The notes: generated by a model not told the origin, from the letters alone. A stretch of 64,000 bases of DNA from Salvator merianae (GCA_003586115.2 QVOM02000025.1:50040582-50104581); one strand, 5' to 3'. Positions 10,930-24,236 are shown, counted from the first letter of the stretch. Translations and numbers: made by a program.

Positions 10930-12035
10930 TTGAAAGTTTGGCACATTTGTTGCCAGATATGTTGCTAGAGTTGTGAAAAGTCAATTCAACACCTGAGCCT
11001 TGTTAAACACTCCTAAATTTTAACATTGTTCTTGTCCTCACCATGGGTCAATGGAAATATGCAGGATGCAGAATGTGGTTTAGGATCACTTTCTGAAGGC
11101 AACAGTATGGAAATGAAAAAGACAACAATGAAAGCTCTGGAAATGTCCTTTAACCAATTGTGTTAATCGTAAACATTTCTTAGATAGAATTTAAAGCCAA
11201 TATCTTGAGTTCTTCATATGACAGAGGCTATTTCAACAACATAAGTTGGGCTTATAAGTTGAGCTTCATATTCTATTTCGTCTTCATCTTCTGTACTGCT
11301 TCTGTTGCATGCTTCTTCACCAGGATTAGTACTAATGACTTTCTCTCCTTTTCATCAATAAAAAGCTACATTCTGGAGTGACAGTCAGATCATCTGCTAG
11401 AAACCAATTCAAAGTTCATGAAACAATACAAAAGAGAACATAAATTTATTCCAGAGCAGTACTTGACACATCTGTTCATAGTGAAGGAGAATAAAGATTT
11501 CCTTCTGCCTTCAATTTTAGAGAGATAAAATATATTTTTTCACTTGCTTGAACTAAGATAGCCACATTACCGTAAGCCATAACTAGTTCATTCCTCTATA
11601 ATAGCTATACCAAAATGCATGAAAAACTGAAACAGAGGATAATGCAAGCCATTTGGTAGGTAGAACGATATGGGGTCAGTGAAAAGTAAGTTTATTCTCC
11701 CAACAATTGATTTCATGGTCATGCTTGTCCACTATGAATATCATTCTTCATCTCAAACATAGAACAAGGCATTCATTTGTGATGGAGCATTTGATATAAG
11801 GAATTGGGGCACGAATCATGCTATAACGCCACTCTAGAAGTTGTAATATTGAGTGTTATGTTCATGAGAGAGGGAAATCCATCCCATATTTTTTTCCCAT
11901 GACTGTACCTCTTTATTTATAAAAGATAAATGCCATGATTGAAAAAAGCAGTCACATATTCTTTGTTTATTATGTTGGATAATTTTCTTTTCATCAAGCC
12001 TAGGACAATGATTTTATCTTTGCATTTTTATTTTA
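10930..12035. other. No feature recognised
   Basis: AT-rich sequence without recognisable coding or repeat content. Confidence 0.4.
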
Positions 12036-12039
12036 TTAT

Positions 12040-14050
12040 TGTTGTACACAAATAAAAAAAAGACACAAAAGCACTATAATGCAGACAAAAATATAACACT
12101 GCAGTGCACAGGGTTCCACTCACTGAGCATTAAACTTACAAGATCACATTTAATGCCATTGATTGTCCCTCACACAGTTTTTTACCCAGTAATCCATTTA
12201 GCTAGTAATATGGAGTATGATACTTTATCCTCATTTTTCCAATAGGATTGCCAATTATTTAATAGATGGACTGCTTGAGCATTGCCTTTATAAATTTGGA
12301 TTTGGTGTGCAATTATATCATTGATGACAATGCTATATAAATTATTAAACCAATTTGCCAAAGTCAGATAATTACAGTGCTTCCAGTTTCGTGATATAGT
12401 TAACTTTGCTGCCATTACCATCAATTGCAATAGTACTGATTGTTTGGTCTTACAGGAGGAATCCCTATCATATAAAAGCAAACAAAAATTTGGTTTAAAA
12501 AACTCCCTTTTACTTTTCTTTCCAGAATGTGAACACTCTAGAGCATTTCGAATAAAGATGAAAGTATATGCCCTTAAACTGACACCCTCTCCAGCAAAAA
12601 GGAGAAAGGCTAGAATTTATATGAACCAATTTCACATATGTCATATACCATCTATGTATTGACTCGAGGTGACTATCAGTAAGTTTGTCATGCCCGTCCA
12701 TGTGGTAGATTAAGAACAAATTCTGAACCATTCATCCCTAGAAAGAGACAGACCTGGATTTGTCTCCCAAGCCACTATTAGCCTAGTAGAGGGGAGCCTA
12801 AATTCAAATAATATATACAAATTGGAGACCCAGCCTTTGCTATAATTTATTAGGCCATTCAAGCTATTTTCAAGTGGTATGATTTGTGTAGACTAATTTC
12901 TTAGATATACTTAAAGATAAAAGGCCCTGATCATAAGCTAACAGCCACCTGCTACAGTAGATTCTCAAAACAGAGATGCTGCAAATCACCATCTGAAGAT
13001 TCAATAGTGGGTTACCAACTTTTTTGAGAGGATCCTTAAGATGCATAACATGTGAAAAGTGGGTTAGGTTAGAAGTGATAGAGTGATCATATGAAATCCG
13101 CTGCAAATCATCATATTGCAAGGTTAATAAATAGTTAATCCTTGTTACTAGCTAATAGTATCTCAATTGTGGATTTTAAAAAAATTGTATTAAAAATTTT
13201 GTATTAAAAAAATCCCTACTTATCCTAGAGCCTTTATTTCAAGGGAAAAAATCCCCAGGTTTTCTCCCCACATTTGGTTAGTGTTGAGGATGATATAGTA
13301 TATTAACTGACAACATCTGAAACAGAAAGAGGAATTATAACCATTTAAACAGCAGTTATACAACCCTTGATGAGTAGCAACAACTTACACCATTTCTTAA
13401 GGTCCCTCTGTCATGTTGATTTTAACAGCTGAGAAAAATGTACTTTCATTAATCGGTATATTATTTTTGCAGTATAAACTCTTAAATATTTCACAACTTT
13501 ATGTGCAAACTTTAATTTGACAACTGGTTGTGGTGCCAATTGAGTTGTGGGAAGAAATTTATAGATAATGCTTCAGTTTTAGTCATGTTGGTGCTCAGTC
13601 CAGGAGCTTTATAGAAAAAAAAATCTATCTCAGAATTTACTGCTTTAATTGTTGAATACAGATCTTCCATAATTACTAGCAAATCATCTTTGTAAAGATC
13701 CATATGTAGGGGAGTGGGGCCTTATTACTACCCAATCACTTCTGAGTTCATTTTCAGTTTTGCAAAAAGGGGCTCAATTAAAATTGTAAATAAAATGAGA
13801 GATAGTGGGCAGCCCTGCTTTGTCCCTCCCTGGTCCTTATTATGTCAGTCAGTTCTTTATTAACTCTTATCCATGTTTTACCATCATCCTATGTGGCACC
13901 ATTGATCAATAAGTCAATAAATTGCACACTGAAGCCCTTCTCTTATAAAACAGAGAATAGGAAATTATGGTATAAAGTGATGAATGCCTTCAAATATATC
14001 AAAACTGAAAAGAGCAAGTGGTTTATTAAATATGTAACTATAATTTAAGG
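12040..14050 (-). pseudogene. L1-like LINE, 3' half of ORF2 (decayed)
   Basis: Read on the minus strand this is the reverse transcriptase and C-terminal part of an L1-clade ORF2. In order: a degenerate KAFD-type motif A block with QFIDLL (about 14,010-13,900), TKQGCPLS with ILFTILIEPL (about 13,825-13,765), a YADD-equivalent box now reading YKDD followed by LLVI (about 13,690), and far downstream RWYMTYVKL (about 12,645). Next comes the C-terminal cysteine motif C-x3-C-x7-H-x4-C starting at CWRGC (about 12,590-12,535), then ISRNWK (about 12,395). Stops and shifts throughout and the altered catalytic box make it inactive. It is truncated on the 5' side near 14,050. Confidence 0.82.
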
Positions 14051-14054
14051 TATT

Positions 14055-15830
14055 CAATACAATGCTATATCTGTCCACAAGACTGCATCCTGTCTTCTCC
14101 TAGTACAGTTTGTCTGCACATTCTACCAGTAGAGTTCTTGTATGAAGTCTACCAGCATACTAGGAGATGGTACACTAGAGCCCAGAGGCATGTTAAGGGA
14201 AAGACAACAAACCAGGTAGATGGAGAGAATCAAAGATCACTAGAATACAACTGGAAGAGCTACAAAGACTTAATGAAGACAGGTCATAATAATGAGCAAC
14301 TATATATACAGATTGTGTGATCTCCAGAACCTGTAAGAGGCACTGTACTGAGACAGCCGTCCAAATCCAGAACACTGATCCCAGTACTTTGAAGACATTC
14401 CTGCCACCACAATGGATCCAGGCTGATCTGGTCCTGCCAGACCAGTCCTACATGGTAAATATGAATCCATTAAAAGATTCTGCTTGAAATATTTGTTTTC
14501 ATCTTCCTGACACAAGGAAAATAGATACAAGAACAGGACCAGGATGTAGAAGACAAGTCCAAGAAGCTGAACATAAAGCTAGAATTAACAGCAAGGAAGA
14601 GCAGCAAAGCTGGCCTTCAAGAGACAAATATTTATAAGACAAGCCAAAGATCCAGAAGTCATATGGTTATAGTCCAAATATTCAACAACAGACTACCTCT
14701 TTGTGCCATGTATTCTTGATACAAAGCCAGCACAAGCCTTTTACATTCTGAGCAAACAACTAGCCACAGCTGTGAGCCCTTGAGAGAGGGTAGATACAGC
14801 TTGACTCCAATTACATGCAGCTTCCCCTCCCCTTTTTTTTAGGTTTGTTTTAGATCCAAGTTCACTAGAAGTTCCTCTCTGCTCAGAAAACAAGCCTGCA
14901 TCATAAACTTATGGGCAAAAACACAGTTTACCAACATAAAAGCAACATTTCTAATTTGATTCTTACACCATCTTGCCTTCACAACCCAAATTGTGGTTTA
15001 TTGCTGGCAGGAAGTTTCCTGTTGAGGCACTGGCCAGGTACATACTTGCTTAGCTTTAGAAAGGTGGTCATGTGTGCTTTCAGGATGGCATTTCCAGAAT
15101 CCATGTCTGTTACACTGTGATCCTAAGAGCCATTTTGCTTCAATGGATGAACCTCTATTCATTTATTTGATAAAGAGATGATCAATCATTTCAGCAGTAT
15201 GCATCTGTGGGACATTATGGATTATCTACACTTTCACCAATAGTGAGATTATTCCTATTGTTCTAAATGAAGTGATGGGGAATTTTGCCATACCCAAACA
15301 CTCAGTTCAAGACTGAACACCGACAAGGGCTGAAGCTCCCTCAGTTTAAGATAGCAAAATGACTTTCATTCCCGAACATGAAAAGTTAGGTCATAATCTT
15401 CTCCTACTCAGAAAAAGAGTATATTGCCTTAATTTTATTATTTTAAAACATTTCCTTAGGGCAAACACTGTCATTAATTGAAAGAATGCAATTAATAGTA
15501 ACCAGAGGACTGTGAATAGTATAGGAATTGAGGAAATAGGGGCAGTAGTGTGGAACAGAAATCCTACTTTGTTAATGCACTTAATTAACATCAAATCTAG
15601 TTTGGACTTAGGTTTAGTAGAACGTATTATCATATCCTCCAACAGCAAAACTGGCAGGGTGAGGGGTATGAGTTACACTGCACACCAAAGCACAGTTTAC
15701 AAATATCAAAGGTGGGAATCCAATCAGATCCTTCCCTGTCTTCTGTTGCCTTGAGAATTCTGCTCTATGGATTGCTATTTGAACTGCCTACAATCCTATA
15801 GATGTACAGTATTAGAATAATGAGGTGATA
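14055..15830. other. No feature recognised
   Basis: Mixed sequence with several short frames of no recognisable family. Confidence 0.4.
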
Positions 15831-15832
15831 GA

Positions 15833-15833
15833 A

Positions 15834-15871
<38 letters not shown>
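15833..15871. repeat. (GACA)n microsatellite
   Basis: About ten GACA units; the complementary TGTC run gives the CLSV repeats of an overlapping minus-strand frame. Confidence 0.97.
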
Positions 15872-15874
<3 letters not shown>

Positions 15875-16039
15875 GACTGACTACTATGAGCCATGCTGGG
15901 ACTACTGGTTGTAATGGGGATTAGCTTACCCAGGCAACAGGCCCTCAGGCATCTTATTGTGTAGGCTTTAAAAAATGATAAGTTGGCTAAAAATGATACG
16001 TTGAGCCCATACAACTCATAAAAATACTTCCAGACAAAA

Positions 16040-16620
16040 ACTAAAATGAATCAGAGCTAAACTTTATTTTAAAATTACAAAAACAAACAAACAGAAAACC
16101 CAACCCTTCAAAGAAATTAAAAAGAAATGAAAATGCAGGCTCTTGACAATCAGCTGGCTATCAGAAGCATAGAACGCATAGCAGCACTTTCATAAGTCAG
16201 TCCTTATAGAGTGACAGCAGAAGGACATATATGGCAAAGCACCTGGTCAAGTCCAATTTTATGATTGGAGGGGTTAGTTAAGGATAGATTTTTGACAGAT
16301 CAAATGGGAAAAGACAGATAAAGAGCAAAGGGGAAGGATCCAAACTAGAATCTGCCCTGTTTCCTTACCAAATATGCCCTATCCTGCCAGAAGCAGTCAG
16401 TTAGTTCTCACCCTCAGCCACCTTGAGGAAGTTCAGGCATTTGGTAGCAGTAGGCAAGGTATTAGCAATGTGGAAAGGAGTAGAGACAAGTGGCTTCTTT
16501 CAGCAGAGCAGCAGTGGGGTCCAGATGACAGCTGAGTAGATGAATTATGTCACAGGGAACCTGAACAGATCTGGCTGCCCTTATATGGGATTTTTATCCA
16601 CAGCAGGACTAGATTGTCTC
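16040..16620 (-). repeat. Possible LTR-like sequence (minus)
   Basis: On the minus strand a TATA-like catataaggg lies near 16,590, and an AATAAAG-type signal lies about 530 bp downstream near 16,058, an arrangement like LTR promoter and poly(A) sites. No terminal TG...CA borders, target duplication or internal proteins were found. Confidence 0.25.
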
Positions 16621-17339
16621 TTCCTCTTGGTTCTGCCCAGGAGCGGGGGTTAGAAAAAGCTATATCAATGTAAATCTATGGGATCAGCTCAGCTGGGAAT
16701 TCTGGTAGAAATTTGAAGAGGAGGCAACAAATGATATAATGTGATGTAGGTGCTTGGTGTCACTCTGTCTTTATATGGTTTGTTTCCTGTCACCCTTACG
16801 TACGTGCTGAGATGACGGCTGTATGGTGAAAGGAGTTTATGAGTGACCTTTATCTGAACTCTTTAGCTCTGGCTGGAATTGATTGGAGAAGGCTTGTATT
16901 GACACTGTTCCTGAGAATCTCCACAAATGTGGACTGGAACAATAGATTTGTCTGGATTCCCAAATAGTTTCCACTAAATCCTTTGTACTGGTTGATTCCA
17001 TAATTTCTTGAGTTAAATCCAAGTCTCTTTGCTTCCTCTAGGAACAGGAAAATGTCTTTTGTCTGGGTGCAAGTGGGCAAAAATGGATGAATTCTGGTCT
17101 AAATGCAAGATCTATGCTGCTGGTCCAGTTTCCCTGTATCTGCAACCTTTACACATTTATGTTTATAAAGTCAGTATCATTTTTATGGTTAAGACTGCCT
17201 ATACCTTGGCAGTGCCCTGTCTTTTAGTGGCATAACACTCTATGCTTATGGAATTCTGGATAATAATGCTACAAGATAGATAGATAAATGAGAGGCAAGC
17301 ACACAAGCAGCTAGTTAGTTCTGTTAAAAATATAGCTCT

Positions 17340-17420
17340 GATATGTCCTACACAATCCGGCTAATTTCAGGAGAAGATGGGAGTTGTAGTTCAGCAGCAC
17401 ATAGAAGTTGACTGTTCAAC
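17340..17420 (+). repeat. Small interspersed repeat fragment
   Basis: Contains gggagttgtagttcagcag, a block common in amniote interspersed repeats. Diverged, partly reverse-oriented relatives occur at about 26,715-26,745 and in direct orientation near 26,980. Too short to classify. Confidence 0.35.
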
Positions 17421-18233
17421 CAGCCCTGATACACACTGCATCTCCACGTATCTGGAGAAGTGACTTCACAAAGGGGCTAAGCTGCCATGTCTGCATTTGT
17501 GGTGGCAAAAGGCACCCAACATGAAGCTCTCCGCCTTCAATAAGGACATGATAATTCTCATAAGTGCCTTCCAATGCAAGGCACATTTTTCTGCCCTCAA
17601 TTAAATCAACTTGTTCAACATGTTATCAGGCACCTCTGCATGCCAAAATTAGTCATGGAGGTACCCAAAGATGTGGTGAACAAGACATTTTCTCTTAGGT
17701 CCCTCCCCTCTTGCCTCCTCTGTGCTGAAAGGAAGAGACAAATGCTTACTTAGTTACACAGAAAGTCTTCATTAAGAACAAAGCCACATTGTGCTATAAA
17801 ACCACTAAAGAAACTGGCTTTCCTTTCCTGACTTCCTAAGAACTACTAAATTAAAGGAATGCCACTTATGTTGGTAAGACAGTCTGAAGACTGAGTCAGA
17901 GAATATATTGATCTGCTAGCTAAGATCCTAAAAATAAACAATAAAGTCAATTACATGTCTTGCTCATCCCAGAAAATGGACAGAATGCATAAAAGTGAGA
18001 ATCAAAATAAAATAAATTGCTTGTATTACTAAACATAAATTGTTCCTAAATATCTTGTGTATTATCTACCAACTGAGACACAGTGTAGGATATGCCTGAA
18101 TTTACTGTCCACATCTATTAAAAATAAACAGCCCATACAGACAAACAAATTAACAACTGATGTTTCAAACACAGCCTGCATTTAAAACATGACAACTTGT
18201 CCTGTTTTGAAACAGGCCCATTGCTTGCTTTAA

Positions 18234-18234
<1 letters not shown>

Positions 18235-18292
<58 letters not shown>

Positions 18293-18293
18293 G
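18235..18293. repeat. (CTAT)n microsatellite
   Basis: Uninterrupted run of about 15 CTAT units, the longest perfect tetranucleotide array in the window. Length polymorphism is likely. Confidence 0.98.
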
Positions 18294-18349
18294 TTCAGTT
18301 ATGAGAAGTTATCTGGAACTGCATTGGAGTGTATGAACTAGTCTATGGA

Positions 18350-19700
18350 TTTTCTGCCCTTTCTGTGCTGTGATCTGGTCCAGGACAAATAAAGCCCACT
18401 GGTCCAGATCACTGGAATAGTGTGGTCTGCATAAATACGCTGCTCCAGACCAGCCCCCACACCAGTTCTAGCCTTGGAGTACCTGCAGAACCCATTTTGG
18501 CAGTGCACTTCGGTACATCACCATAATGAATCTCATAGTAGTCTAGGAAATGGAGGCATGACTTCTACATATCTTCAGGACCAAGCAGAGTTGGCATGCT
18601 GGTAGTCCTCGATGCTGAGGATTACCTGTAATCCAGATCAGGGCCCCTATCTTAATAATCCTCAAACCTGTGCAGACGGAGTGTACCAGCCTCACTGGGT
18701 GGCCTCACTGATCAACACTAACATTCAGACTGAATGGGGTCCTGAAGAGGACCAGAAGGAATCCTGTTCTGAAACAGAAGCAAGTGAAATGGTAAGAGGT
18801 CCTAATTCCAACCTATTTACTTTTAAGTCCATTCTATTTCAATTTCTATCTGTAGTTATTAAAATGTGCGCTTAAATAATGGAAATGATCCTTCTCAAGG
18901 ATCTGGGATAGTCAGAGGTATTGGTGCAGAATCTCTGTTGATCCCAGAACTGCCTTTTATCACCAATGGACAGTGACTCTATCAATACTAAATGTATTAA
19001 AATGTAGTTCCAATTCTTTCATAATTGCACCAAGTGCATCAATAATGATTAGCACAACCGTTGCTTTCCTTTGTCATACTCACCAAGGCCCTTTCTGAAT
19101 TTATTGGTGTTCCACACTAGTATATACACTAAAGGCCTCCATGCTGCATGTTTGTGTAGAATATGGGAGGTACCATCCACCACTGGTATGCTCTGTCCAC
19201 ACAGAATAGAGCATAATCCAAATCAGGGGTCTGTAATCTGGATTACCAGTAGTCCTGGACATTGAGGAATATCAGTGAACCAGCTCAATCCAGTCTGGAT
19301 CACAGAGGCATGCAGAAGGCATGTCTATATTTTCTGGGCTACTGGGGGACCCATTTTGGCAGTGCCACCAAAATGAGTTTCCCAGGAGTTCTGAGGTTAG
19401 GAAATTTCCATTACTAGCCCTTTGGAGCCCTCAGAGTCCAGCCCTGAAACTTGTGCAAGCTTTGGGGTCAGTGAGGGAGCTGTTCTGGACCAGTTGCACT
19501 TTACAGATAACAATTGCAGACCATACTTTGCCAAAGTCTGAACCAGAGTGCCTTGCTGATTCAGCTGCTTTCAATCCCTACTACTGGTGGTGCAGTAAAT
19601 TGTGTGTTCCAACATTACCTGGAGCTCATAGTGAGCTTCAGCTAAGGGACTGTTCACATTTACCTGTGGTGTGTCAGACATCTTTGGTGTAATTTGCTCA
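18350..19700. repeat. Diverged, partly palindromic repeat-derived sequence
   Basis: Two halves share short blocks. The block cccattttggcagtgc occurs at about 18,490 and 19,350. A gtagtcct...attacc motif occurs in different order at about 18,602-18,632 and 19,240-19,258. The first half also has a local hairpin (gtagtcctc with gaggattac). This suggests two old copies of a palindromic DNA element. The open frames here carry no recognised domain. Confidence 0.35.
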
Positions 19701-20453
19701 TCACCAATGTGTGATTGTGCATATGTGAATGAGCAACTGGGCCTGATCAGGCCACATGATGCCCAAATCGGACCTGGAATGCCTCAATCAGACTTGCAAT
19801 CCTGGACTGGGTCACAGAATGCTCAATCCAGCCATGGGAAGCCCAATTGGGATCATGCCCAATCCTTGTCTTGGCAGCATCCAAAACTATCCAGTCACTG
19901 CCCTGGTGACCAGCAGGCCTGCACATCACTTCAGATCCAGTTTTTGGCTGCACAGTGTGGACAGTGTTTACGTTAATTAGTCTGTGCTAGCGCAGTCAAT
20001 GCAAAAATGGCCTATGCATTTTTCAAATTATTTAAGCTGTTATTGTTATTGTCATTTTTGTTATTATTGAATTTAATTATTGGGGAAATTTGTAAATAAC
20101 TAAATTCTAGTCCATACATTAATTTTGAAGTTTTAGGTTACATTTAGGCTCCATGACTCCTATCTGGTACCTATCTGCAGGAACTATTTTTCATCTTTAA
20201 TTCATGGGGCACTTACATTTTTGACTTTCAGGCTCTAATGGAAGAACCCTTCCTGCAGGCCTTTCCAGAGTGAATGTTTCCCCAACCAAATTTTAATAAT
20301 ATTTTATTTTTAGATATATAACTGATGATTTAGCTGTTTTTATTGACAAAGGCATGTAAATTTCTTTGAACTATATTTTTAATAGGAAGCAATATATGCT
20401 TAATTGAAATAAATATATTTTTTCCAGGTTAAGTAAATTCTTCTATTCTCTGA

Positions 20454-21095
20454 GCCTGTTCACACTTGAAGCTAGCCAGAGTCAGGGATGCTCACTAGCA
20501 GGGGCAGCGCATGACTTTAAGGGTGGGTGTTCGTGCTCCGCGCAAAGCACACCATGGCTGTTGGTGGGGCCTCTGGGCCTCCATATTGCCTCAGCAGGTT
20601 GTCTAGTGACCTGCTGCAGCAGTACGGAGGCCTAGAGGCCCCACGAACAGTCATGGCTTGCTTTGTACAGGGTGTGAACACCAGCCCTTAAAGTCATGGG
20701 CCGTCGCTGCTCTCTAGTCAAGTGCCTCTGCACTTTCTGGAGGTCTGCACAGACTCCAGCTGCTCCCAATCACTCCTAGCTATTGAACACTGAATTGTGT
20801 TCCACAGCTATACAAAGAGCAGCTAGACTGATTCCAGTGAAGTATGTTTGCACCTACTGCTTCTGGGTGAGAATACACAGTAGCACAGTGCAGTGCCACT
20901 GTGCATGCATGATCACATGACTGCATCTGCATGATCAAGTGGTGCAGCATGGCTGTGCCATCCACAGCATTTCCAGTCACAATGGCAGTGGCTGGACACT
21001 TTCTGGCTGCTGTCATGGTGAGGAACACGAGCAGGATGCCAGCATTTGCACCAATTAATCAATGTATCTGACTTTGTCAGGGCTTTGGGCCCTAT
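20454..21095. mobile_element. DNA transposon (TGTTCACACTT family), interrupted by a palindromic MITE
   Basis: The left end reads gagcctgttcacacttgaag. The body matches, in reverse orientation, the element at 62.76-63.59 kb. Shared blocks include cagggatgctcactag at the end and cagactccag followed by a gtgttccaca-like block and the gccagcatttgca block. A 211-bp hAT-type MITE (20,499-20,709) sits inside it. Without the MITE the element is about 430 bp and codes for nothing. The right end is not sharply defined (near 21,090). Confidence 0.6.
20499..20709. mobile_element. Palindromic hAT-type MITE, older copy
   Basis: A 211-bp inverted repeat beginning CAGGGGCAGCGC and ending in GTCGCTG. Its arms carry actttaagg, ggtgttc and ggggcctct blocks that pair across a centre near 20,605. 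It is flanked by CTCACTAG (20,491-20,498) and CTCTCTAG (20,710-20,717), an 8-bp target duplication with one change, as expected for the hAT superfamily. It is the diverged relative of the copy at 46,686-46,886. Confidence 0.78.
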
Positions 21096-21099
21096 GGGA

Positions 21100-24000
21100 A
21101 AATTTAAATTTTGTGGAGCGAGCAATTGACAGCGATGGAGACAGTTAAGGCAAAGCTACGTGATAACCAAAAGTCTCCTTTTGCCTTCCTGAATCATTTC
21201 TGTTGTGTGTCAGAACATAACTTGGACAAATAAAAGCAAAATTTCCAGTCATTTCAACTAAAATATCATAGACAGAATCACATTCTCAATGGGCATAATT
21301 GTCTTGTTGCTTCAGTGTGTGTGAGGATGGCATCTGCTTTGACATCTTACTCTGATTGGTTAGTTTCTATCTCTGATAATGGTCCAAATCCTAACTGTAA
21401 ATACCAAGTATGAAAACCATTTCATGTGTCCACCAAATTCTTTGAAGATGCTTTAGTAATCAATAATATCTCCATGCCAGTTCCCTAATTGATATGTCTA
21501 TTAAGACATGTTGGAGAGCATAGTAACTGCTGTTCTTTTTTATGAGCTATTTTCAAAATCTTTGTTTTATTAGCATATAGAATTAGATACATTGTTCATG
21601 CAGGGTTTTATTAACTACCTTCCATTAGCCTAATTGCAAACTATTTCTGGTGAACAGCAGAGGACACTACAAACTGCTCTTTAAACCTTCCATCAGTTTG
21701 AAAAGCAGTTTGTCATTGGACTGATGTCTACAAATATTAGTTCTCATGACTATTTTGTAATTGGCTATCGTATTCTTTGAATTCCAATAATTTGTTTGCA
21801 ATGTGACCTGCATAAATTTCAGTTCCTTGAATTAAGTATTTTGTGCATTTAACTGTTAACTTTGCTTCATTACTCTGCCTCATTTACTTTAGTATATTTA
21901 ATTACTTTATTCCATTTGGTCTTTCTAAACATGATACTAAAAAAACAACTAATAAAAGCCCAGGAGTTGTAAAATGCATCACTCAACCAATTAAGCAATG
22001 TGCCCTGTAGCATGTGCTATGCTAAGCAAACAATCAAGATTTTCATACCATAAAATAAAGCATTGCAATACATCATTTTATATTGTATAATTTCCTTGAA
22101 TCATGATTTATGACATGATGATTTTTTTGAAGTTATTGATTTTATGATTTATTCCATTATGTCTTGATTACATTTTGCCTGAAAGTTACATTAGATATCT
22201 AAGGTTGCAAAATTAAAAACAAATCATTCTGTACACATTTGCTCTGCATTGAAGCTCTAGTGAATAATATCACATGCAATGAAGAACATGAGTGACGAAA
22301 ATGGGCAAAATGACATTTTTAGTTTTTCTTCTATTCCTTTCCATATACTGTGTTGCAACAGAATTTAGGATGAAGAAATATGGCATGAAGATACAAGGAC
22401 TATCAGGAAAAAGGAACAGAAGTATACATTTCTGGCAGAGATCCACAATTGGAAAATGCTTCCCATGGATTTATTTCAACATTTATAATTCATTTCTTTT
22501 TACGAATCCGAGCATCAAAGTCTTTTACAGCATAACAACAAAATCACTTTGCATATTTTTTTTCTTGAATTAGTGGCACATTTAAGGCAGATTTCACTTC
22601 TGTTACAAGCTTTGGCTTCCTTGAAATAACTTGGAAACACAAGAATCTGGATAAAGTTTAAATATTGTCTTTAATTGAAGAGTTAACAAAAATTGCCAAA
22701 AACTGTGCTGCTCTCTTGAACAGGATATTACAAGAAGGAACTTTAATTAAAATAAATATTTTATTTGGAGTTTGTCTATCAATGATGCTTGACAAATTCT
22801 ATACAACAAGTTAATGGCTAATATGTTACCATTATGAAAAAATTCTTTCTATAGAAGTAATATCATTGTTTGACTTCCACCACTTTTTGTTTAGCTTTGT
22901 CTAGGAGTAATTAAAATGCTATCAAGAAGCATCAGCAAGATATTGATAAACCTTGATTACTGTTAATATCACACAAACATGCATCCCCTTTCCCCTAGAA
23001 GACACTTAGTTTGCATTAATCGTGCACACACATGAGATCTGATTTTGGGACCAATAGGTTTTTTTCTTGTTTTACACCCACTGGGAGGATTTCCTCTGAG
23101 GTCACTATCACTGTTTATTTTGTTTAGCATAAAATAGCCCCAAGGTAGCAGCTAGACATAGTCTCACTCATCTACCCTTACTCAGAAGCAAGATCTACAT
23201 CATTGAAATTGAACCCCTCAATGGAAACAGCCAACTTTGCTAGGAGATCACAGCTACACTTTGAATTTGTCACTTGTTTTAGCTGTCAGCCTTACTGAGT
23301 CTAATCTTTGGAACCTCAGAGTGGTTTCAGAGCAGAGATCTTGCTGTGGTTTTTCCAAGGGTGAGTTAAATAAAAGTGTGATTAATTAGTTTAAGTTTAG
23401 GACTTCCTTTTAATGATTACATTTAGATTTTAGGCTTAAAAATCCTTTATTTTAGCTCCTTTTGGTATTTTCCTTCCTGAAGTGTCAAAATCTATCCTTA
23501 AACAGTGTATGAGGATTTTGTGCTGTTTTTATTAATATTAATACAGTGAATTCCTAAAAGTGGGATATCTACTGGGAGAATACTGTGAACTGCAGGTTTT
23601 CTATGCTTACTTTTTCACTGTATTGGCTTTGACAATCAGCTGAGAGATGTTAGTTTTTACTTATGTTGCTGTGTTTTAATAAAAGTTTGAATACTTTCTC
23701 CATACCCTTTTTCAATTGTCTTTTGATTGATTTCATGAGTAATTTTGCATTTTAAAACCGGCACAAAAAGCTTTTGTCCTCTGTTGAGTTTTGTGTTTAG
23801 GAAAGTTATTTTTCTGATTAATATTTCCCAGGACATTGCTTGTAATACTATCAGGTATGATACATGGAGACAGCACCTTTTCCTTTTTCTACTGGTCATC
23901 CATGGTTGGCCTAGTAGGGCATGAACATTGTGAGCACTGAAAGTTAACCAAAATATGATGACAAATGGCTAAACAAATTCCCCCAAATGAGACATATTAT

Positions 24001-24235
24001 TAATTATATCTGAAATACATGTACTCACAGATTGGCTTCTTATGTAAAAATACAAAAAAGAATAAACCTGGTTCGTCAAAACACAATGCCATCTATTTCA
24101 GAAAAAACAAAAATGCAAACTTGCATAAGACTGCAGCTTATTCCCCAATTCAAATAGGATTATAGGCCAGGATATTCATAGCCTGGGAACTAATTAATAT
24201 CTTGAAGAAAGATCCCAAAGCATGACTATCACTGT
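21100..24235. other. AT-rich stretch, no clear repeat or gene
   Basis: About 3 kb of AT-rich sequence in which I recognise no interspersed repeat. One 93-codon plus-strand frame (22,292-22,573) is discussed separately. The lack of repeats makes this a candidate for conserved non-coding sequence, which cannot be judged without alignment. Confidence 0.35.
22292..22573 (+). CDS. Unrecognised 93-codon frame with signal-peptide-like start
   Basis: The predicted product starts with a basic N-terminus and a hydrophobic run (TFLVFLLFLSIYCVAT, residues 8-23) that looks like a secretory signal peptide. Residues 24-45 are basic and include a Gly-Lys-Arg triplet (39-41), the form of an amidation/dibasic cleavage site in peptide hormone precursors. 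The rest is hydrophobic-aromatic and ends PheLeuAsn without known motifs. The local base composition is AT-rich, which favours Phe/Leu/Ile/Lys codons by chance. I do not recognise a family; a fortuitous frame is the most likely explanation. Confidence 0.12.
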   Translation: MTKMGKMTFLVFLLFLSIYCVATEFRMKKYGMKIQGLSGKRNRSIHFWQRSTIGKCFPWIYFNIYNSFLFTNPSIKVFYSITTKSLCIFFFLN

Positions 24236-24236
24236 A

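Noticed and set aside
18612..18875. 87-codon frame with an acidic stretch
   Set aside because: Overlaps diverged palindromic repeat sequence and has no known domain.
19671..19980. Three overlapping frames (74-101 codons) on both strands
   Set aside because: They arise from locally repetitive cagaatgc/catgccc-like sequence; no domain and mutually exclusive frames.
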